From Halolamina sp. CBA1230 (GTDB taxonomy: Archaea; Halobacteriota; Halobacteria; Halobacteriales; Haloferacaceae): DNA of 64,000 nucleotides. Shown here one piece after another: positions 16,462-24,961 of the stretch. The notes beneath the pieces were generated by a model. That model was given only the letters and a program-made list of their open reading frames with translations. It was not told where the DNA came from and ran no database searches. Every line of letters starts with the position of its first letter. The stretch's first letter is position 1. The stretch lies in NCBI RefSeq assembly GCF_002025255.2, contig NZ_CP054587.1, forward strand, positions 1,240,001-1,304,000, in the 5' to 3' direction. The translations under genes and the position numbers were made by a program.

Positions 16462-16527
16462 ACTCGCAGGGGACGCGCCGACGGAATGACTGTTGTGGTG
16501 CGATTGGTGGTCGGACTGGGCGCCGAT

Positions 16528-17475
16528 TCAGCCGCCGAAGGCCGCAGCGAGCGTCGCGACGTAGAGCACGCTGCTCACGACGGCGAACGTCGCGTAGACG
16601 GCCCCCGGGACGAGCAGCGAGTCGGCGGCGTCGTACGCGACGGCCGCGACCCCGATCACCGCCGCCCGGGTCACCACCACGAGCGCGCCCCCTAGGGAGT
16701 CAGCCGCGACGGCGACGACGAGAACCGCGAGCGCGAGCGCCGCCAGGACGGGGAGCCTCGCCAGCGCGTGCAGTCGGTCGTCGTCGACCCGCCGGTTCGC
16801 GGCGACGGCGACGCCCAGCGCGAGGACGAACAGGACCGCGACCGCGGCGCGGTCACCCCAGAGCGACAGCCACGGGCCGCCGGCGAAGCTGCCGTACGTG
16901 ACGGTGGTCGGCGCCGCCAGGTAGCCGCCGAACAGCGTCGTCACGGCGACGGTGAGGCGCCGATGGTCGTCGAACGCGTGCCGGAGCGCGCCCTGCACGA
17001 TCCCGTGGTACAGCAGGACCATCCCCGGCACGAACAGCGAGAGGCGGATCAGCGTCCGGACGGTGAAGACGCCGCCGGGATCGGCGACCGTCGAGACGAC
17101 GTGGGCGACGCCGGTGCCCGTCTGCGACGCGAGGAGGGAGAACGGCAGCAGGGCGAGAAGGGCCGTCCCGGCGACGGCAGCGGCGACGGACCGTCTGTCG
17201 TCCTGTTCGGGCACGGACACCGGGAGCGAGTACCCCCGCCACGTCGCGTAGCCGGCGGTGAGAACGCCCATCCCGGCCAGGACGAGCGCGCTCCGGACGA
17301 GGAGGAGGGCAGTGTCGCTGTCGAGGAAGTACGGGTCGAGCGCCGCGTCGACCGCGACCGTGTAGGCGGAGACGCCGACGAGGAGCGCGACGACGGCGCC
17401 CAGTTCGACGGCTGTCGGGCGTCCCAGCAGCGTGCCGAGAGAGGCGCGGAGCGAGGTTGCTCGGCTGGCGGACAT
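16528..17475 (-). CDS. Polytopic membrane protein, possibly a degenerate CPBP-family homologue
   Basis: The start is at 17475 (MSASRATSL); the longer frame reads into intergenic sequence. The 315-residue protein has about eight to nine hydrophobic segments. In the middle, MVLLYHGIVQGALRHAF (about residues 172-188) resembles motif 1 of CPBP intramembrane proteases (EELLFRG..xxxLR), but the catalytic Glu pair is replaced by Met-Val, and no matching membrane His motif is evident. If related, it is catalytically inactive. I would otherwise call it an unknown membrane protein. It is not clearly in an operon. Confidence 0.5.
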   Translation of the reverse strand: MSASRATSLRASLGTLLGRPTAVELGAVVALLVGVSAYTVAVDAALDPYFLDSDTALLLVRSALVLAGMGVLTAGYATWRGYSLPVSVPEQDDRRSVAAAVAGTALLALLPFSLLASQTGTGVAHVVSTVADPGGVFTVRTLIRLSLFVPGMVLLYHGIVQGALRHAFDDHRRLTVAVTTLFGGYLAAPTTVTYGSFAGGPWLSLWGDRAAVAVLFVLALGVAVAANRRVDDDRLHALARLPVLAALALAVLVVAVAADSLGGALVVVTRAAVIGVAAVAYDAADSLLVPGAVYATFAVVSSVLYVATLAAAFGG

Positions 17476-17518
17476 ACCGTGAGGCGAGACCGGTTTTGTA
17501 AAAAAGCTTCCCGTGGTG

Positions 17519-17923
17519 TTACTCCTCCTCGTCGAAATCGAGGGCGACCGAGTTGATACAGAACCGCTTCCCGGTCGGCTGCGGTCCGTCATCGAACACG
17601 TGACCGAGGTGGCTCTCGCAGTTGGCGCAGACGACCTCGATCCGGGTCATCCCGTGGCGGTCGTCCTCGCGGGTCTCGACGGCGTCGTTCTCGGCGGCGT
17701 AGAAGCTGGGCCACCCACAGCCGGCGTCGAACTTCGTCTCGGAGTCGAACAGGGTCTCGCCGCAGGCTTTGCAGCGGTAGACGCCGTCGTCGTCGCGGTC
17801 GACGTGCTCGCCGCTGAACCGCGCCTCGGTGCCGCGCTCCCGGAGCACCTCGTACTCCTCCTCGGAGAGCTGTTCGCGCCACTCCTCGTCGGATCTGTTC
17901 GTTTTGGTGTCTGGCTCGCTCAT
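17519..17923 (-). CDS. msrB: Peptide-methionine (R)-S-oxide reductase MsrB
   Basis: This 134-residue enzyme reduces the R-epimer of methionine sulfoxide in proteins. It has the two structural zinc pairs (CKAC at 51-54, CANC at 99-102), the substrate-binding GCGWPSF segment (68-74), and the catalytic Cys in RFCINS (Cys122). Length is normal for a single-domain MsrB. MsrA is not in the window. A copy of the large structured intergenic element lies just upstream of its start. Confidence 0.95.
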   Translation of the reverse strand: MSEPDTKTNRSDEEWREQLSEEEYEVLRERGTEARFSGEHVDRDDDGVYRCKACGETLFDSETKFDAGCGWPSFYAAENDAVETREDDRHGMTRIEVVCANCESHLGHVFDDGPQPTGKRFCINSVALDFDEEE

Positions 17924-18532
17924 GGGTGTTGTTGGGGTTGGACGGGTCTAACGCTTCCGCCGATTTCGTGTGTGAGTGGTTGGTGGATTCGCGACGGTAC
18001 GTGGCTGCTGGAACTGCGACGGTACGTGGCTACCGCGACAGCAACAGCATCTCGAAGCATGACCACTTGTACCGCAACCGCGACCGCACAGCACCGCGAT
18101 AGTCTTCCCCTCATCCTCCCCACGGGCTCGCCGATCAGTGGCGAGCCCTCGCGTCCACCGCCACAGCACCGCGGTCGCGGTCGGCGCGAAGCGCGTGCGC
18201 CCTCGTGGCGCACGTCAGCGCGAGGGACGAGTGAGCGACTGAAAGGAGCGAACGAGTCGGATGGGGAGGTCTGAGGCCGCGGAGCGGTGCGGTCGCAAGT
18301 GGTCTAGCCTCGAGATGCTGTTGCTGTCGCGGTCACTGTTCCCACGCTCGACGCTGTCGCGGTCGCTGCGGGCTCGACCGACTTCACGACGCTCCGTCGC
18401 TCCTAGCCCCGAGATGCTGTCGCGGTCGCTGTTCCCACGCTCGACGATCTGTCCACAGTCGCGACCACCCGACAGAGAGACAGCAGTCGCTCCCTCGTCG
18501 ACGCCTCCGGAAACGCGAACGTCCGAGAAGAA
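17924..18532. other. Intergenic region holding structured element copy 1 and partial duplications
   Basis: No gene is supported here. The 5-prime part has a 16-base direct repeat (GCGACGGTACGTGGCT at 17991 and 18016). The centre is the large structured element. The 3-prime part holds a second partial copy of the element's right terminus (18403-18448, similar to 18304-18352). The layout suggests repeated recombination or replication slippage at the element ends. Confidence 0.6.
18033..18332 (+). repeat. Large structured intergenic element, copy 1
   Basis: The terminal arms are inverted copies: CCGCGACAGCAACAGCATCT at the left, AGATGCTGTTGCTGTCGCGG at the right. Pairing continues inward around CCACTTG/CAAGTGG. 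Internal hairpins are GGGCTCGCC (18124-18132) with GGCGAGCCC (18140-18148), and GTGCGCC (18195-18201) with GGCGCAC (18207-18213). Conserved unpaired blocks include GCGTCCACCGCCAC, TCGGCGCGAAGCG and TCAGCGCGAGGGA, followed by TGGGGAGG, which can pair with the upstream CCTCCCC. It shares these blocks with copies at 24.6 and 29.8 kb. It may be a non-autonomous mobile element or a structured RNA. Confidence 0.8.
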
Positions 18533-19189
18533 CTACCGACAGAGCGCCCGCACGTCGTGCAGATCCTCCACCACGTGATCCGGCTGCACAGACAGCTCGT
18601 GATCCCGACGGTGTGGCCGACGGATAAAGGCCGACTCGACGCCGGCGTTGACCGCCGCCGTGATGTCGCTCTCCCGATCCCCGACGTACAGCGCGTCCTC
18701 GGCGTCGAGATCCGACAGCGCCTTCTCGATGAAGTGGGGGTCGGGCTTCCTGCGCCGGAGGTCCGCGATCGTCGGCTGCCGGCCGTAGGCGGTGTCGAAC
18801 AGCCCCGAGACGCCGTGGTGGTCGAGCAGGAAGTCGACCGTCTCCTGCTGGTTCGAACTCACGACACCCATCGGGAGCTCCAGGTTCGACAGCGTCGACA
18901 CGTCGTCGAACAGCTGTTTCCCGCCGGCGTGAACGTGCTCGCGCTGGGCCTCGTGGGACGCGCGATCCCGCACCCGCCAGAACTCCTCGACCGAGAGACC
19001 GTACCGCTCGCAGACGTCCGACAGCGACTCCGGCGTCACACCGACGACGACCGACTCGACGTGCTCGGGGTCGGGGTCGTCGACCCCGGCCTCCTCGAAC
19101 GCACGCCAAGCGGCCTCCTGCAGCACGTCGTAGTCGGTGGTGTCCACCAGAACGCCGTCGTTGTCGAACACGACCGCGTCGTAGCTCAT
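18533..19189 (-). CDS. HAD-superfamily phosphatase, phosphoglycolate phosphatase-like
   Basis: This 218-residue protein has HAD motif I (FDNDGVL, nucleophile Asp9 and acid/base Asp11), a helical cap of about 65 residues, motif II (VVSSNQQ), motif III Lys in RRKPDPHF, and motif IV (YVGDRESDI). The size and C1-type cap match Gph/beta-phosphoglucomutase-like phosphatases. The natural substrate is not evident. There is no operon partner; a structured repeat lies downstream of its stop and the Rieske protein gene is next upstream. Confidence 0.88.
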   Translation of the reverse strand: MSYDAVVFDNDGVLVDTTDYDVLQEAAWRAFEEAGVDDPDPEHVESVVVGVTPESLSDVCERYGLSVEEFWRVRDRASHEAQREHVHAGGKQLFDDVSTLSNLELPMGVVSSNQQETVDFLLDHHGVSGLFDTAYGRQPTIADLRRRKPDPHFIEKALSDLDAEDALYVGDRESDITAAVNAGVESAFIRRPHRRDHELSVQPDHVVEDLHDVRALCR

Positions 19190-19260
19190 ACGTAAACGAC
19201 GTGAACGCCGGTGAAAAAGCTTGTGTGGGCCGAAACAGGTGGGTAGCCGCTGACGCCCTC

Positions 19261-21039
19261 TCAGTCGTCGGCTGCTGCCTCCGCCTCACCGCTCTCCTCG
19301 TGAATACGCTCCCCGCGGTGGAGCCGCGACGCGATGGAGTACGTCTGCTCGCGCTCCCGCCGGGTGGGGTAGTGCGCCGCGAGGTAGCGCGCGACCGCCG
19401 TCGCGAGCACGCGACGCTCCGCGGGGTCGTCGCGCAGGTCGAACTGCCGGAGGCCGGCTTCGAGCGCCTGGAACGTGTGGAACCCCGTATCCTCCCGGAG
19501 CAGCGCGCCGCCGAGTTCGGCCTTCAGGCGCTCGGGGTCGCCGCCGGCGTCGAGGTAGTTCGCGGCGTGGGTCCCGGCGGCGTTCACCTCGCCCTCCATC
19601 TCGAAGCAGTGCAGCAGTTCTTCGAGCTCCTCGTCGGGGTCGGCGCCCTCCTCGACCGACGGCTCGGGCGCCGGCGGCGTGTTGAGGAAGCGGTCGAGGT
19701 AGACGTTCGTCGCCGCGTCGTACACCCCGCGGTACAGTTCGGTCGTGGGCGCGCGCTGGGCCGCGCGGTGGACCGCGTTCGCGTACGTGAACGTGTGGTG
19801 GACCGTGTTCCAGTCGCTGAACTCGTTGGCCGTCGAGAACCCCGCGACGCGCTTGCCCGCCGCGAACGTCACCGCACGCGCCAACTGCTCGACGGTCGCA
19901 CCGCCGCGGATCGCGTCGTCCAGTGCGGCGTACACCGTCTCGGGCTCCTCGCTGTGGAGGCGGTCGATGAAGTCCTCTGGTTCGACCCACTCCTGCCCCT
20001 CGCCCGCGGCGACCATCTCGTCCAGTCGGTCGAACGACTCCGCGCTGCGGCCCGCGAGGTCGTCGGGCTGGCGCCACGAGGAGAGCTCCTCGCTGCGCTC
20101 GGCGGTCGCCAGCCCGCGCACCAGCGACGCCAGCACGTCCGCCGTTTCGGGATGGTCCCAGCCGACGTGGTCCAGCGCCTCGGTCGCCTTGTTCAGGTGG
20201 TCGAAGCGGTGGCCGGTGTCCAGGTAGCGGTGGTCCGTCGCCGCCGCCGTCAGCATCTCGGTCAGCTGTTCGGGCGTGCAGTCGGCGGCGACGGCGGTCC
20301 GCAGCACGCGCTCGGCACCGTCGGCGTCACGCACCTCGACGTTCTCCCGGAACCACGACTTCAGCCGCGAGAACGGCACGTCCGTCGCCTCGAACGCCTC
20401 CTGGTCGAACTTCGGCGGCTGGTCGGCGCAGTCGCTCGCCACCTGCGCGAGCCCCTGGTAGAGCGCGCGCTCGCGGTCGTCCTCGTCGAGGTCGGGCAGC
20501 CGGTTCAGCAGCGCCGTCAGGATGGTCAGCCCGGAGCTCCACCCGCCCTCGCGGTACTTGGTGCCGAAGACGACCGCCGTCTCGAACGGCTCCACGGGGT
20601 CGACGTCGGCCCGGAGCAGCCCGATCGCGGATTTCGCGAGCACGAGTCTGAGGTTCTGCTCCAGCCCGTCCTCCAGTCGCTCGGCCCAGTGGACCGCCGG
20701 CGGTTCGTCACGCTGCGGGTCGGGATCGACGTAGACGGTGCCGTCGACCACTCTGACGGGGTAGCTCTCCACGTCGTCGGCCCACGGGTCGAACGTGTCG
20801 CCACAGGAGAGTTCGAACCGCGCGTGGTGCCACTCGCAGGTCAGCACGCCCTCGTCGACGCTCCCCTCCGAGAGGGGGAACCCCATGTGCGGACAGCGGT
20901 TGTTGACCGCGCGGAACTCGCCCTCGTGGTGGAACACGACGACGGGGGTGCCGTCGGCGCTCGCGACGGTCCGGCCCGCCTCGCGGAGCGTCGATTCGTC
21001 GGCGACCGCGACGTAGCCGTCGGGGACAGTGGCAGCCAT
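19261..21039 (-). CDS. Rieske [2Fe-2S] domain fused to a large helical domain of unknown function
   Basis: I prefer the ATG at 21039 over the GTG six bases upstream. The 592-residue protein begins with a Rieske domain whose cluster ligands are clear: CPH (Cys49, His51) and CEWH (Cys68, His71). From about residue 115 it is a largely helical domain rich in conserved His/Asp positions (for example TDHRYLDTGHRFDHLNK, and SDWNTVHHTFTYANAVHRA). This resembles helical oxidase-like domains, but I cannot name the family. There is no signal peptide or membrane helix, so it is cytoplasmic. The Rieske part may feed electrons to a metal or flavin site in the large domain. Confidence 0.75.
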   Translation of the reverse strand: MAATVPDGYVAVADESTLREAGRTVASADGTPVVVFHHEGEFRAVNNRCPHMGFPLSEGSVDEGVLTCEWHHARFELSCGDTFDPWADDVESYPVRVVDGTVYVDPDPQRDEPPAVHWAERLEDGLEQNLRLVLAKSAIGLLRADVDPVEPFETAVVFGTKYREGGWSSGLTILTALLNRLPDLDEDDRERALYQGLAQVASDCADQPPKFDQEAFEATDVPFSRLKSWFRENVEVRDADGAERVLRTAVAADCTPEQLTEMLTAAATDHRYLDTGHRFDHLNKATEALDHVGWDHPETADVLASLVRGLATAERSEELSSWRQPDDLAGRSAESFDRLDEMVAAGEGQEWVEPEDFIDRLHSEEPETVYAALDDAIRGGATVEQLARAVTFAAGKRVAGFSTANEFSDWNTVHHTFTYANAVHRAAQRAPTTELYRGVYDAATNVYLDRFLNTPPAPEPSVEEGADPDEELEELLHCFEMEGEVNAAGTHAANYLDAGGDPERLKAELGGALLREDTGFHTFQALEAGLRQFDLRDDPAERRVLATAVARYLAAHYPTRREREQTYSIASRLHRGERIHEESGEAEAAADD

Positions 21040-21135
21040 ACCCACAGGTAGGGCCGAGAGTGACTAAAACGTATCCTGAAGAACGTTTGACCGAGTCGTC
21101 CCGATAGCGACGGGATCCGGACGCGCCCCGAGTGC

Positions 21136-22194
21136 TCAGTCGGAGGCGACCGCGGGCGCGCGGCTCTCGGCCATCTCGAGCACGTCGTCGAAGAACTCGA
21201 GCGAGTCGTGCGGGCCGGGGTTGGCCTCGGGGTGGTACTGGCGCGTGATCACGTCGATATCGACGCCTTTCAGCCCCTCGGCGGTGTCGTCGTTGACGTT
21301 GACCTGCGTGACCGCGAGTTCGCCGGGGTCGGCGACGCTGTACCCGTGGTTCTGGGTCGTCATGATCACGCGGTCGGTCTCGAGGTCGCGCACCGGCTGG
21401 TTCAGGCCGCGGTGGCCGAACTCCATCTTCTCGGTCTCGCCGCCCAGCGCGCGGGCGACGACCTGCTGGCCCAGACAGATCCCCGCGATTGGGACGTCGC
21501 CCGCGAACGCGTCGACCACCTCGCCGGCGGCGACGAAGTTCGCCGGGTCGCCCGGCCCGTTCGAGACGAACACCAGGTCCGGCTCCACCTCAGCCACTTC
21601 CTCGGGCGTCGAGTCATACGGGAGGACGTGCACCTCGGCGTTCCGGGCGGTCAGCGAGTCGATGATCGACTTCTTGGCGCCGCAGTCCAGTAGCGCGACG
21701 CGGACGCCGCTGCCCTCGTACACCTGCGGCTCGCCGACGCTGACCTGCGCGCCGATGTCCGTGTGGTCGCTCATCCCGACGCACTGCTCGAGCTGTTGTT
21801 TGGCCTGCTCCGGCGTCGCGTCCGGGCCGGCGGCGACGCCACAGCGCATCGCTCCCTGCTCGCGGATCGACGTGACCAGATCCCGCGTGTCGACGGCGTC
21901 GATCGCGGGGACTCCCTCGCGCTCGAGCCAGTCGGCCACGTCGTCGGTGAACTCCCGCGCGATCGCGACTCGCGGTTTGACGGAGTCGGACTCGAAGCGC
22001 TCCTCCCGGACGCCGTAGTTCCCGATCAGCGGGTAGGAGAACGTCAGTACCTGCTCGGCGTAGGAGGGGTCGGTCAGGCTCTCCTCGTAGCCGGTGTAGG
22101 CGGTGGTGAAGACGAGCTCGCCCCGGCCCGTGCCGGGGGCACGCGAGCGTCCCTCCACGACACGACCGTCGGCCAGCGCGATGTACGCGCTCAT
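21136..22194 (-). CDS. carA: Carbamoyl-phosphate synthase small (glutaminase) subunit
   Basis: This 352-residue class I glutamine amidotransferase supplies ammonia to CarB for carbamoyl phosphate (arginine and pyrimidine synthesis). The N-terminal CPSase_sm domain (DGRVVEGRS ... TGYEESLTDPSYA) precedes the GATase domain. That domain has SNGPGDP at 211-217, the nucleophile in GICLGQQ (Cys240), and the His/Glu pair in YHPEANPGPHD (about 322-332). carB is not in this window. A Lrp-type regulator is divergently transcribed with a perfect palindrome between them, suggesting regulation by amino acids or by the Lrp protein itself. Confidence 0.95.
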   Translation of the reverse strand: MSAYIALADGRVVEGRSRAPGTGRGELVFTTAYTGYEESLTDPSYAEQVLTFSYPLIGNYGVREERFESDSVKPRVAIAREFTDDVADWLEREGVPAIDAVDTRDLVTSIREQGAMRCGVAAGPDATPEQAKQQLEQCVGMSDHTDIGAQVSVGEPQVYEGSGVRVALLDCGAKKSIIDSLTARNAEVHVLPYDSTPEEVAEVEPDLVFVSNGPGDPANFVAAGEVVDAFAGDVPIAGICLGQQVVARALGGETEKMEFGHRGLNQPVRDLETDRVIMTTQNHGYSVADPGELAVTQVNVNDDTAEGLKGVDIDVITRQYHPEANPGPHDSLEFFDDVLEMAESRAPAVASD

Positions 22195-22244
22195 TACGAG
22201 AAACGTACTCGCGATCGCTAATAACTGTGTCGTTCGAAGGATTC

Positions 22245-22259
22245 TTACGAAATTCGTAA
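22245..22259. promoter_or_regulatory. Palindromic operator candidate between carA and the Lrp-family gene
   Basis: TTACGAA-A-TTCGTAA is a perfect 7+1+7 palindrome. It lies 32-46 bases before the Lrp-family start (22291), and just upstream of a TTATTAG element that could be the carA TATA box (22219-22226 on the plus strand). Lrp/AsnC dimers bind palindromes of about this size, so this is the best guess for the autoregulatory site. Confidence 0.6.
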
Positions 22260-22290
22260 CCGGTATGACGGAGGGGCCACAGGGGGCTGT

Positions 22291-22707
22291 ATGGACGAAC
22301 TGGATCGGGAGATCCTGAACATCCTCCGGCGGGACGCGCGGACGCCCTACACCGAGATCGCCGAGCGGGTGGGGACCAGCGAGGGGACGGTGCGCAACCG
22401 CGTCGAGGGGATGGTCGAGGAGGGCGTGATCGAGCGGTTCACCGTGACCACCCGGACGGGCAACGTGAAGGCGATGATCGAGATCTCCGTCGCGATGGAC
22501 GTCAACACCGACGAGGTGGGGAAACGGCTGGCGGAGTGGGACGAGGTCGACTTCGTCTGGCAGGTCTCCGGCGAGGACGACATCGTGCTGATCGTCGACT
22601 GCGTCGACACCCGCGCGGTGAACGAACTCATCACCCGCGCCCGCGAGCAGGAGGAGGTCGAGGAGAGCACGACGCGGCTCATCCTGGACGAACGGCTGGG
22701 GAGCTGA
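22291..22707 (+). CDS. Lrp/AsnC-family transcriptional regulator
   Basis: This 138-residue protein has an N-terminal helix-turn-helix (ELDREILNILRRDARTPYTEIAERVGTSEGTVRNRV, about residues 3-38). A C-terminal RAM/AsnC ligand-binding domain follows (AMIEISVAMD ... VDFVWQVSGEDDIVLIVDC). The domain order and length are standard for single-domain Lrp regulators, which sense amino acids. It is divergent from carA with a perfect palindrome between them. The Gly-Glu-Asp-Asp loop in the RAM domain is typical of effector-binding family members. Confidence 0.92.
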   Translation: MDELDREILNILRRDARTPYTEIAERVGTSEGTVRNRVEGMVEEGVIERFTVTTRTGNVKAMIEISVAMDVNTDEVGKRLAEWDEVDFVWQVSGEDDIVLIVDCVDTRAVNELITRAREQEEVEESTTRLILDERLGS

Positions 22708-22779
22708 GGCCGAGCGACGTCGTGGGAACGTGCCACGGCGGTAGCGCTTTTCCCTGCGAATCCCCCACTATCGACTGCA

Positions 22780-23463
22780 ATGACCAACGCGCTGTTCGTC
22801 GTCAGCGAGGAAGGCTACTGGGCCGAGGAGTGTATCGACCCGCTGACCACACTCGACGACGCGGGCGTCGACGTGACCGTCGCGACGCCGACGGGGAGCC
22901 CGCCGGTCGTCGACGAGCGCTCGCTCGACCCCGAGGATATCGGTGAAGAAGAAGCCGACCGCCTCCGTGAGATCCACGAAACCGACGAGCGCCTGAACGA
23001 CCCGCTCGCGCTCGCCGACGCCGAACCGGAGAGCTACGACGCGGTCGTGTTCCCCGGCGGCCACGGGACGGAGTGGGACATCAACCAGGACAAACACGCC
23101 CGTGCAGCCCTGCGAACGGCCGTCGAGGGCGAGGACGGCAAGGCACTGGTCGTCTGCCACGCGGTCGGGATCCTGGCGTTCGCCCGCGACGGCGACGGCG
23201 AGGTCCTCGCTGCGGGCCGCGACGTGACCGGCTTCCCCAACGAGTGGGAGGAAGGCATCGTCGACGAGCGCGACGTCTTCGAGGGGCGGAAGCTCCCCTA
23301 CTGGGTCGAGGACGAGGTGAAAACCGCCGGCGCGAACTTCGACGCGGAACTCGACGCCGACACCTCCGTCACCGTCGACGGCGACCTCGTCACCGCGCGA
23401 GGGCCGGGCTCCTCCCACGCAGCGGCGACCACGCTGCTTGAGGAACTCGGCGTCGCGGCCTGA
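22780..23463 (+). CDS. DJ-1/PfpI-family protein, Hsp31/glyoxalase III-like
   Basis: This 227-residue class I glutamine amidotransferase-like protein has the DJ-1 nucleophile elbow LVVCHAVG (Cys126, followed by His127) and an upstream Glu in YWAEEC (about residue 16-17). It also has the FPGGHGTEWD segment typical of Hsp31-type members. Length and an insertion around residues 45-80 fit Hsp31-like proteins, which act as holding chaperones or glutathione-independent glyoxalases. It follows the Lrp gene by about 70 bases; any functional link is unknown. Confidence 0.85.
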   Translation: MTNALFVVSEEGYWAEECIDPLTTLDDAGVDVTVATPTGSPPVVDERSLDPEDIGEEEADRLREIHETDERLNDPLALADAEPESYDAVVFPGGHGTEWDINQDKHARAALRTAVEGEDGKALVVCHAVGILAFARDGDGEVLAAGRDVTGFPNEWEEGIVDERDVFEGRKLPYWVEDEVKTAGANFDAELDADTSVTVDGDLVTARGPGSSHAAATTLLEELGVAA

Positions 23464-23512
23464 CGGCGGTCCGGAAGCGAACGCTTACTGGCGGCCCGTC
23501 CGTTGCGGTGGC

Positions 23513-23836
23513 ATGGACGGGATCCCGATCGGGAACGGTGAGGGCCGGTACCTGCTGCTCGCCGTGCTCGGCGGCGGCGCGGCCGCCCTCGCGTGGACGC
23601 CGACGGCCGGCGTCCCGACGCTCGCGGTCGGCGTCTCGCTGATCGCGTTCGCGCTCTGGAAGTTCGTCTCCGGCGCGCCGTGGCAGCCGAAGACGGCTGC
23701 GCTTCTCGGCCCCCTGATCTACGCCGTCGTCGGCCCGGTTTTCTGGTTCGACGCGGGCGTACTCTACTCGTCGATCGCCGGGCTCGTCGGCGCCGTCGTT
23801 CTGGGACTGGCTCGGGGGGAGCAGCCGGCGGACTGA
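23513..23836 (+). CDS. Small uncharacterised membrane protein
   Basis: I used the ATG at 23513 because sequence upstream of it is intergenic in character. The 107-residue product has four hydrophobic segments with short loops and a single polar WKFVSGAPWQPKTA turn in the middle. No motif is recognised. It sits between the DJ-1 and IPP isomerase genes, all on the plus strand. Confidence 0.6.
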   Translation: MDGIPIGNGEGRYLLLAVLGGGAAALAWTPTAGVPTLAVGVSLIAFALWKFVSGAPWQPKTAALLGPLIYAVVGPVFWFDAGVLYSSIAGLVGAVVLGLARGEQPAD

Positions 23837-23885
23837 GTCGTTCGGCATCGAAGCGACCTTACCCCCGGTGGCCGATGGGTGGCGT

Positions 23886-24500
23886 ATGAGCACCGAAAAC
23901 GCCGACGCGGGCGGGGGCACCGATCCCCACCCCAACGCAGCGCAGGACGTGGTCGCGGTCGACGGCGACGACGAGCCGACCGGACTCGCGAACCGCCTCG
24001 ACGCCCACACGGGCGAGGGCCAGCGCCACCGCGCCTTTACCGTGCTCGTGTTCGACGAGGACGGGCGGGTTCTCCTGGCTCAGCGCGCGTCGAACAAGCG
24101 CCTCTGGGACACGCACTGGGACGGCACCGTCGCCTCCCACCCCGTCGAGGGGGAGAGTCAGATCGACGCGACGAAGCAGCGACTGGAGGAGGAGCTGGGC
24201 GTCACGCCCGACCAGTACGACGACCTCGAAGTGACCGACCGCTTCGAGTACAAACGGCGCTACGAGCGCGAGGGGCTGGAGTGGGAGGTCTGTGCCGTGC
24301 TGCAGGTGACGCTGACCGATACGGATCTCGACCCCGACACCGAGGAGATCGAGGGGCTGCTCTGGGCGGATTACGACCTGCTGTACGACCACCCCGAGTG
24401 GTACCGCCAGCTTCGGTTGTGTCCGTGGTTCGAGATCGCGATGCGTCGTGATCACGAGGGTGAGACTGTTTCGGACGGGCGTGTCGGCTTCGAGCGGTAA
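23886..24500 (+). CDS. idi: Isopentenyl-diphosphate delta-isomerase type I-like Nudix protein
   Basis: This 204-residue protein has the type I IDI layout: Asp/Gly-rich N-terminus, RHRAFTVLVFDEDGRVLLAQRA, SKRLW-like NKRLWDTHW, the HP(x)GES metal site in SHPVEGES, a Nudix-like helix (LEEELGV), and WEVCAVL with the second catalytic acid (Glu). The residue that is the catalytic Cys in E. coli IDI (SVCGHP) is Ala here (TVASHP). It probably still serves isoprenoid lipid synthesis in this archaeon, but isomerase activity is inferred. A structured repeat lies just downstream. Confidence 0.75.
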   Translation: MSTENADAGGGTDPHPNAAQDVVAVDGDDEPTGLANRLDAHTGEGQRHRAFTVLVFDEDGRVLLAQRASNKRLWDTHWDGTVASHPVEGESQIDATKQRLEEELGVTPDQYDDLEVTDRFEYKRRYEREGLEWEVCAVLQVTLTDTDLDPDTEEIEGLLWADYDLLYDHPEWYRQLRLCPWFEIAMRRDHEGETVSDGRVGFER

Positions 24501-24961
24501 GCGGGGGTGAGAATCCCAGTTCGAGTTCTTTCAGCGCTGATTGGACAGCGACCGCGAACAGCAGCTCGATCGTTGGCAACTGAGACAGCAACCGCGACCG
24601 CGAACAGCATCTCGAAGCATGGCCACTTGTGACCGCAGGGTGTCGGGCACGAGGCCCGACACAGCACCGAGTCCCCACCCCTCCCCCCGCGCTCGCCAAC
24701 GTGGCGAGCGCGAGGCGTCCACCGCCACCGCACCGCCGTAGCTGTCGGCGCGAAGCGAGCGCGACCCTGTGTCGCGACTCAGCGCGAGGGATGAGCGAAC
24801 GGACGTGAGCGAATCGGTTGGGGAGGCTCGTGGGCTGTGCGGGGCGGTTGCGGTCACAAGTGGTCATGCTTCGAGATGCCGTTGCTGTCGCCGTTACAGT
24901 TACCAACGAACGCGAGCGCACACACACCAGCACCGCAGGACACAACAGCGACTGAACGCGA
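24501..24961. other. Intergenic region holding structured element copy 2
   Basis: No gene is supported between the convergent idi and small membrane protein genes. Upstream of the element is a partial duplicate of the left arm (GACAGCGACCGCGAACAGCAGCTCGAT-like, 24544-24570). The rest is the element itself and a short tail. Confidence 0.6.
24572..24907 (+). repeat. Large structured intergenic element, copy 2
   Basis: The outer arms GTTGGCAACTG and CAGTTACCAAC pair. Further in, GCATCTCGAAGCATG and CATGCTTCGAGATGC, then CCACTTGTGACCGCA and TGCGGTCACAAGTGG, are perfect complements. Internal hairpins are GTGTCGGGC-ACGAG-GCCCGACAC, CGCGCTCGCCA (24688-24698) with TGGCGAGCGCG (24702-24712), and CGCGAC (24760-24765) with GTCGCG (24771-24776). 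The stem sequences differ from copies 1 and 3, yet pairing is kept in each. Conserved blocks include GGCGTCCACCGCCACCG and TCAGCGCGAGGGA. Confidence 0.85.

Noticed and set aside
17924..18532. Plus-strand ORFs across structured element copy 1
   Set aside because: The short frames are Ser/Arg-rich and follow the repeat rather than any protein family.
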